The translations under genes were made by a program, and so were the position numbers. DNA of 13,217 nucleotides, taken from CAZHZT01 sp964537285 (lineage in GTDB: Bacteria; Bacteroidota; Bacteroidia; Chitinophagales; Saprospiraceae). Of the stretch, positions 12,076 to 13,217 are shown piece by piece (position 1 is the stretch's first letter; the number at the start of each line of letters is the position of its first letter). Below the pieces are notes generated by a model. The model searched no databases and had not been told where the DNA came from. It saw only the letters and a program-made list of their open reading frames with translations. The stretch is from contig CAZHZT010000147.1 in the NCBI GenBank assembly GCA_964537285.1, positions 1-13,217 of the forward strand, in the 5' to 3' direction.

Positions 12076-13134
12076 TTATGCTACCTCAATCGTTTCATCC
12101 AAATAAACATCCTGAATAGCCTGAAGTAATTCTATTCCTTCAGCCATTGGGCGTTGGAAAGCTTTGCGACCAGAAATTAAACCCATTCCACCGGCACGCT
12201 TATTAACGATAGCCGTAATTACAGCATCCTGAAGATCTGTTTCTCCAGATGAAGCTCCTCCGGAATTGATTAAACCAGCCCGCCCCATGTAGCAGTTGGC
12301 TACCTGATAACGCGTTAGATCAATCGGGTGATCCGAACTCAATTCAGAATACACTTTATCGTGTGTACGGCCAAAATTAACCGCCTTGTAACCTCCATTA
12401 TTAGTAGGTAGCTTTTGCTTAATGATATCTGCCTGAATCGTAACTCCAAGGTGATTGGCCTGCCCCGTAAGATCAGCAGAAGTATGGTAATCCACGCCAT
12501 CTACCTTAAATGCAGCATTACGTGTGTAGCACCAAAGGATGGTCGCCATACCCAATTCGTGTGCATATTCAAATGCCTCTGCAATCTCAATTATTTGGCG
12601 GTTACTGTCTTCTGAACCGAAGTAAACCGTTGCCCCTACAGCGGCAGCTCCCATATCCCATGCCTGATCGACACTACCAAACAGGATTTGGTCATGAAAG
12701 TTAGGATAAGAAAGCAACTCATTGTGATTAATTTTTACAACAAAAGGAATTTTGTGGGCATACTTACGAGACATGCTTGCCAAAACCCCAAATGTGGAAG
12801 CCACTGCATTACAGCCTCCTTCAATAGCTAATTTAATAATATTTTCAGGATCAAAATAAATCGGATTTGGTGCAAAAGATGCCCCTGCACTGTGCTCAAT
12901 CCCCTGATCTACAGGCAATATAGATACAAACCCCGTTCCTGCTAACCGGCCATGATCAAGAATCGATTGAATACTGCAAAGTACTTGATTGTTGCGATTA
13001 GAATGCGCCCAGATACGATCTACGTAATCTGGTCCTGGCAGGTGCAAATGTGCTTTGTCAATTGTTTTACATTCATGCTCTAACACATGAGCAGCCTTAT
13101 CGCCGATAATGTCCAAAATTTTCTGGGAAGCCAT
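12076..13134 (-). CDS. fbaB: Class I fructose-bisphosphate aldolase (DhnA/FbaB type)
   Basis: A 352-aa glycolytic/gluconeogenic enzyme that cleaves or forms fructose 1,6-bisphosphate through a Schiff base, acting in the cytosol. The family marks are SILPVDQGIEHSAG (71-84), the aromatic WCYTRN strand (201-206), the QADIIKQKLP strand (234-243) where the Schiff-base lysine is expected (K239 or K241), the phosphate-binding SGG (291-293) and GLISGRKAFQRP (318-329). Length agrees with E. coli FbaB (350 aa). I start at the ATG at 13134 (MASQKILDIIGDKA); the longer TTG-initiated reading from 13194 runs into the family 1 repeat and looks unnatural. No consensus -7 box is visible in the 83 bp upstream. 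The family 1 repeat begins 32 bp upstream of the ATG, so regulation or promoter may involve it. Confidence 0.95.
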   Translation of the reverse strand: MASQKILDIIGDKAAHVLEHECKTIDKAHLHLPGPDYVDRIWAHSNRNNQVLCSIQSILDHGRLAGTGFVSILPVDQGIEHSAGASFAPNPIYFDPENIIKLAIEGGCNAVASTFGVLASMSRKYAHKIPFVVKINHNELLSYPNFHDQILFGSVDQAWDMGAAAVGATVYFGSEDSNRQIIEIAEAFEYAHELGMATILWCYTRNAAFKVDGVDYHTSADLTGQANHLGVTIQADIIKQKLPTNNGGYKAVNFGRTHDKVYSELSSDHPIDLTRYQVANCYMGRAGLINSGGASSGETDLQDAVITAIVNKRAGGMGLISGRKAFQRPMAEGIELLQAIQDVYLDETIEVA

Positions 13135-13165
13135 AGTGTGTATGTTTTTATGGTTAAAAAATCTC

Positions 13166-13217
13166 GTTCTTTGACAAATTGTGTGGAACTTCAAAATGAT
13201 AACCCTTGAATGCCCTT
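13166..13217. repeat. Family 1 palindromic element, copy 3 (cut by window end)
   Basis: The first 52 bp of a family 1 element in the same orientation as the copy at 764-872: GTTCTTTGACAAATTGTG, then the GGAACTTCAAAATGATAACC arm, then the CTTGAATGCCCTT apex start. The rest lies beyond the window. It sits immediately upstream of the aldolase gene. Confidence 0.85.

Noticed and set aside
13135..13194. 20-residue N-terminal extension of the aldolase from a TTG
   Set aside because: It enters the family 1 repeat, and homologous enzymes begin near MASQKILDIIGDKA.

Overview
The window looks like a chromosomal segment of a member of the Bacteroidota. Three things point there: -7 promoter boxes of the TAnnTTTG type (best examples before the tRNA cluster and before prfC), an almost complete lack of Shine-Dalgarno sequences (one clear exception), and gene neighbourhoods typical of the phylum (xerC-hpf-tRNA-Thr/Tyr/Gly/Thr, and SDR/flavin reductase/TIGR03643/DUF2256). 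I cannot resolve genus or family.

Left part (1-2895, all minus strand). Read in the direction of transcription, a XerC/XerD-type tyrosine recombinase is followed by the short ribosome hibernation factor HPF, a rho-independent terminator, a fresh promoter, and then four tRNAs: Thr(UGU), Tyr(GUA), Gly(UCC), Thr(GGU). The same tRNA order precedes an EF-Tu gene in many bacteria, so tuf is expected just beyond position 1. The 681-bp gap between the first tRNA and hpf has no gene and is packed with palindromic elements.

Middle (3083-8495). A CPA1-type cation/proton antiporter with a TrkA-N domain (minus) diverges from a plus-strand run: a 59-aa DUF6435-like protein overlapping an atypical SDR without the catalytic tyrosine, then a flavin reductase-like protein, then an alpha/beta hydrolase. 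Convergent to the hydrolase is a TIGR03643-type protein, and divergent from that is a 47-aa DUF2256 zinc-ribbon-like protein. As I recall, several of these families keep company with photolyase/cryptochrome genes in Bacteroidota, but no photolyase lies in this window.

Right part (8756-13217). Peptide chain release factor 3 (plus) converges on a GT39/ArnT-like membrane glycosyltransferase (minus). A perfect hairpin fills the 38-bp gap between them. Upstream of the glycosyltransferase is a class I (DhnA/FbaB-type) fructose-bisphosphate aldolase, also minus, ending in a terminator-like hairpin.

The most unusual content is between the genes. At least two families of dispersed, long-palindrome, MITE-like elements occur here. 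Family 1 is about 110 bp, has GTTCTTTGA ends, and shows a compensatory stem change between copies. Family 2 is about 57-172 bp, has ends like CAGCAATTCTCGCTTTGG and variable apexes, and touches the start of xerC and the stop codon of the flavin reductase gene. Several single-copy hairpins of similar build and a short AACGG-rich tandem repeat are also present. No rRNA genes, CRISPR arrays, transposase genes or phage genes were seen.
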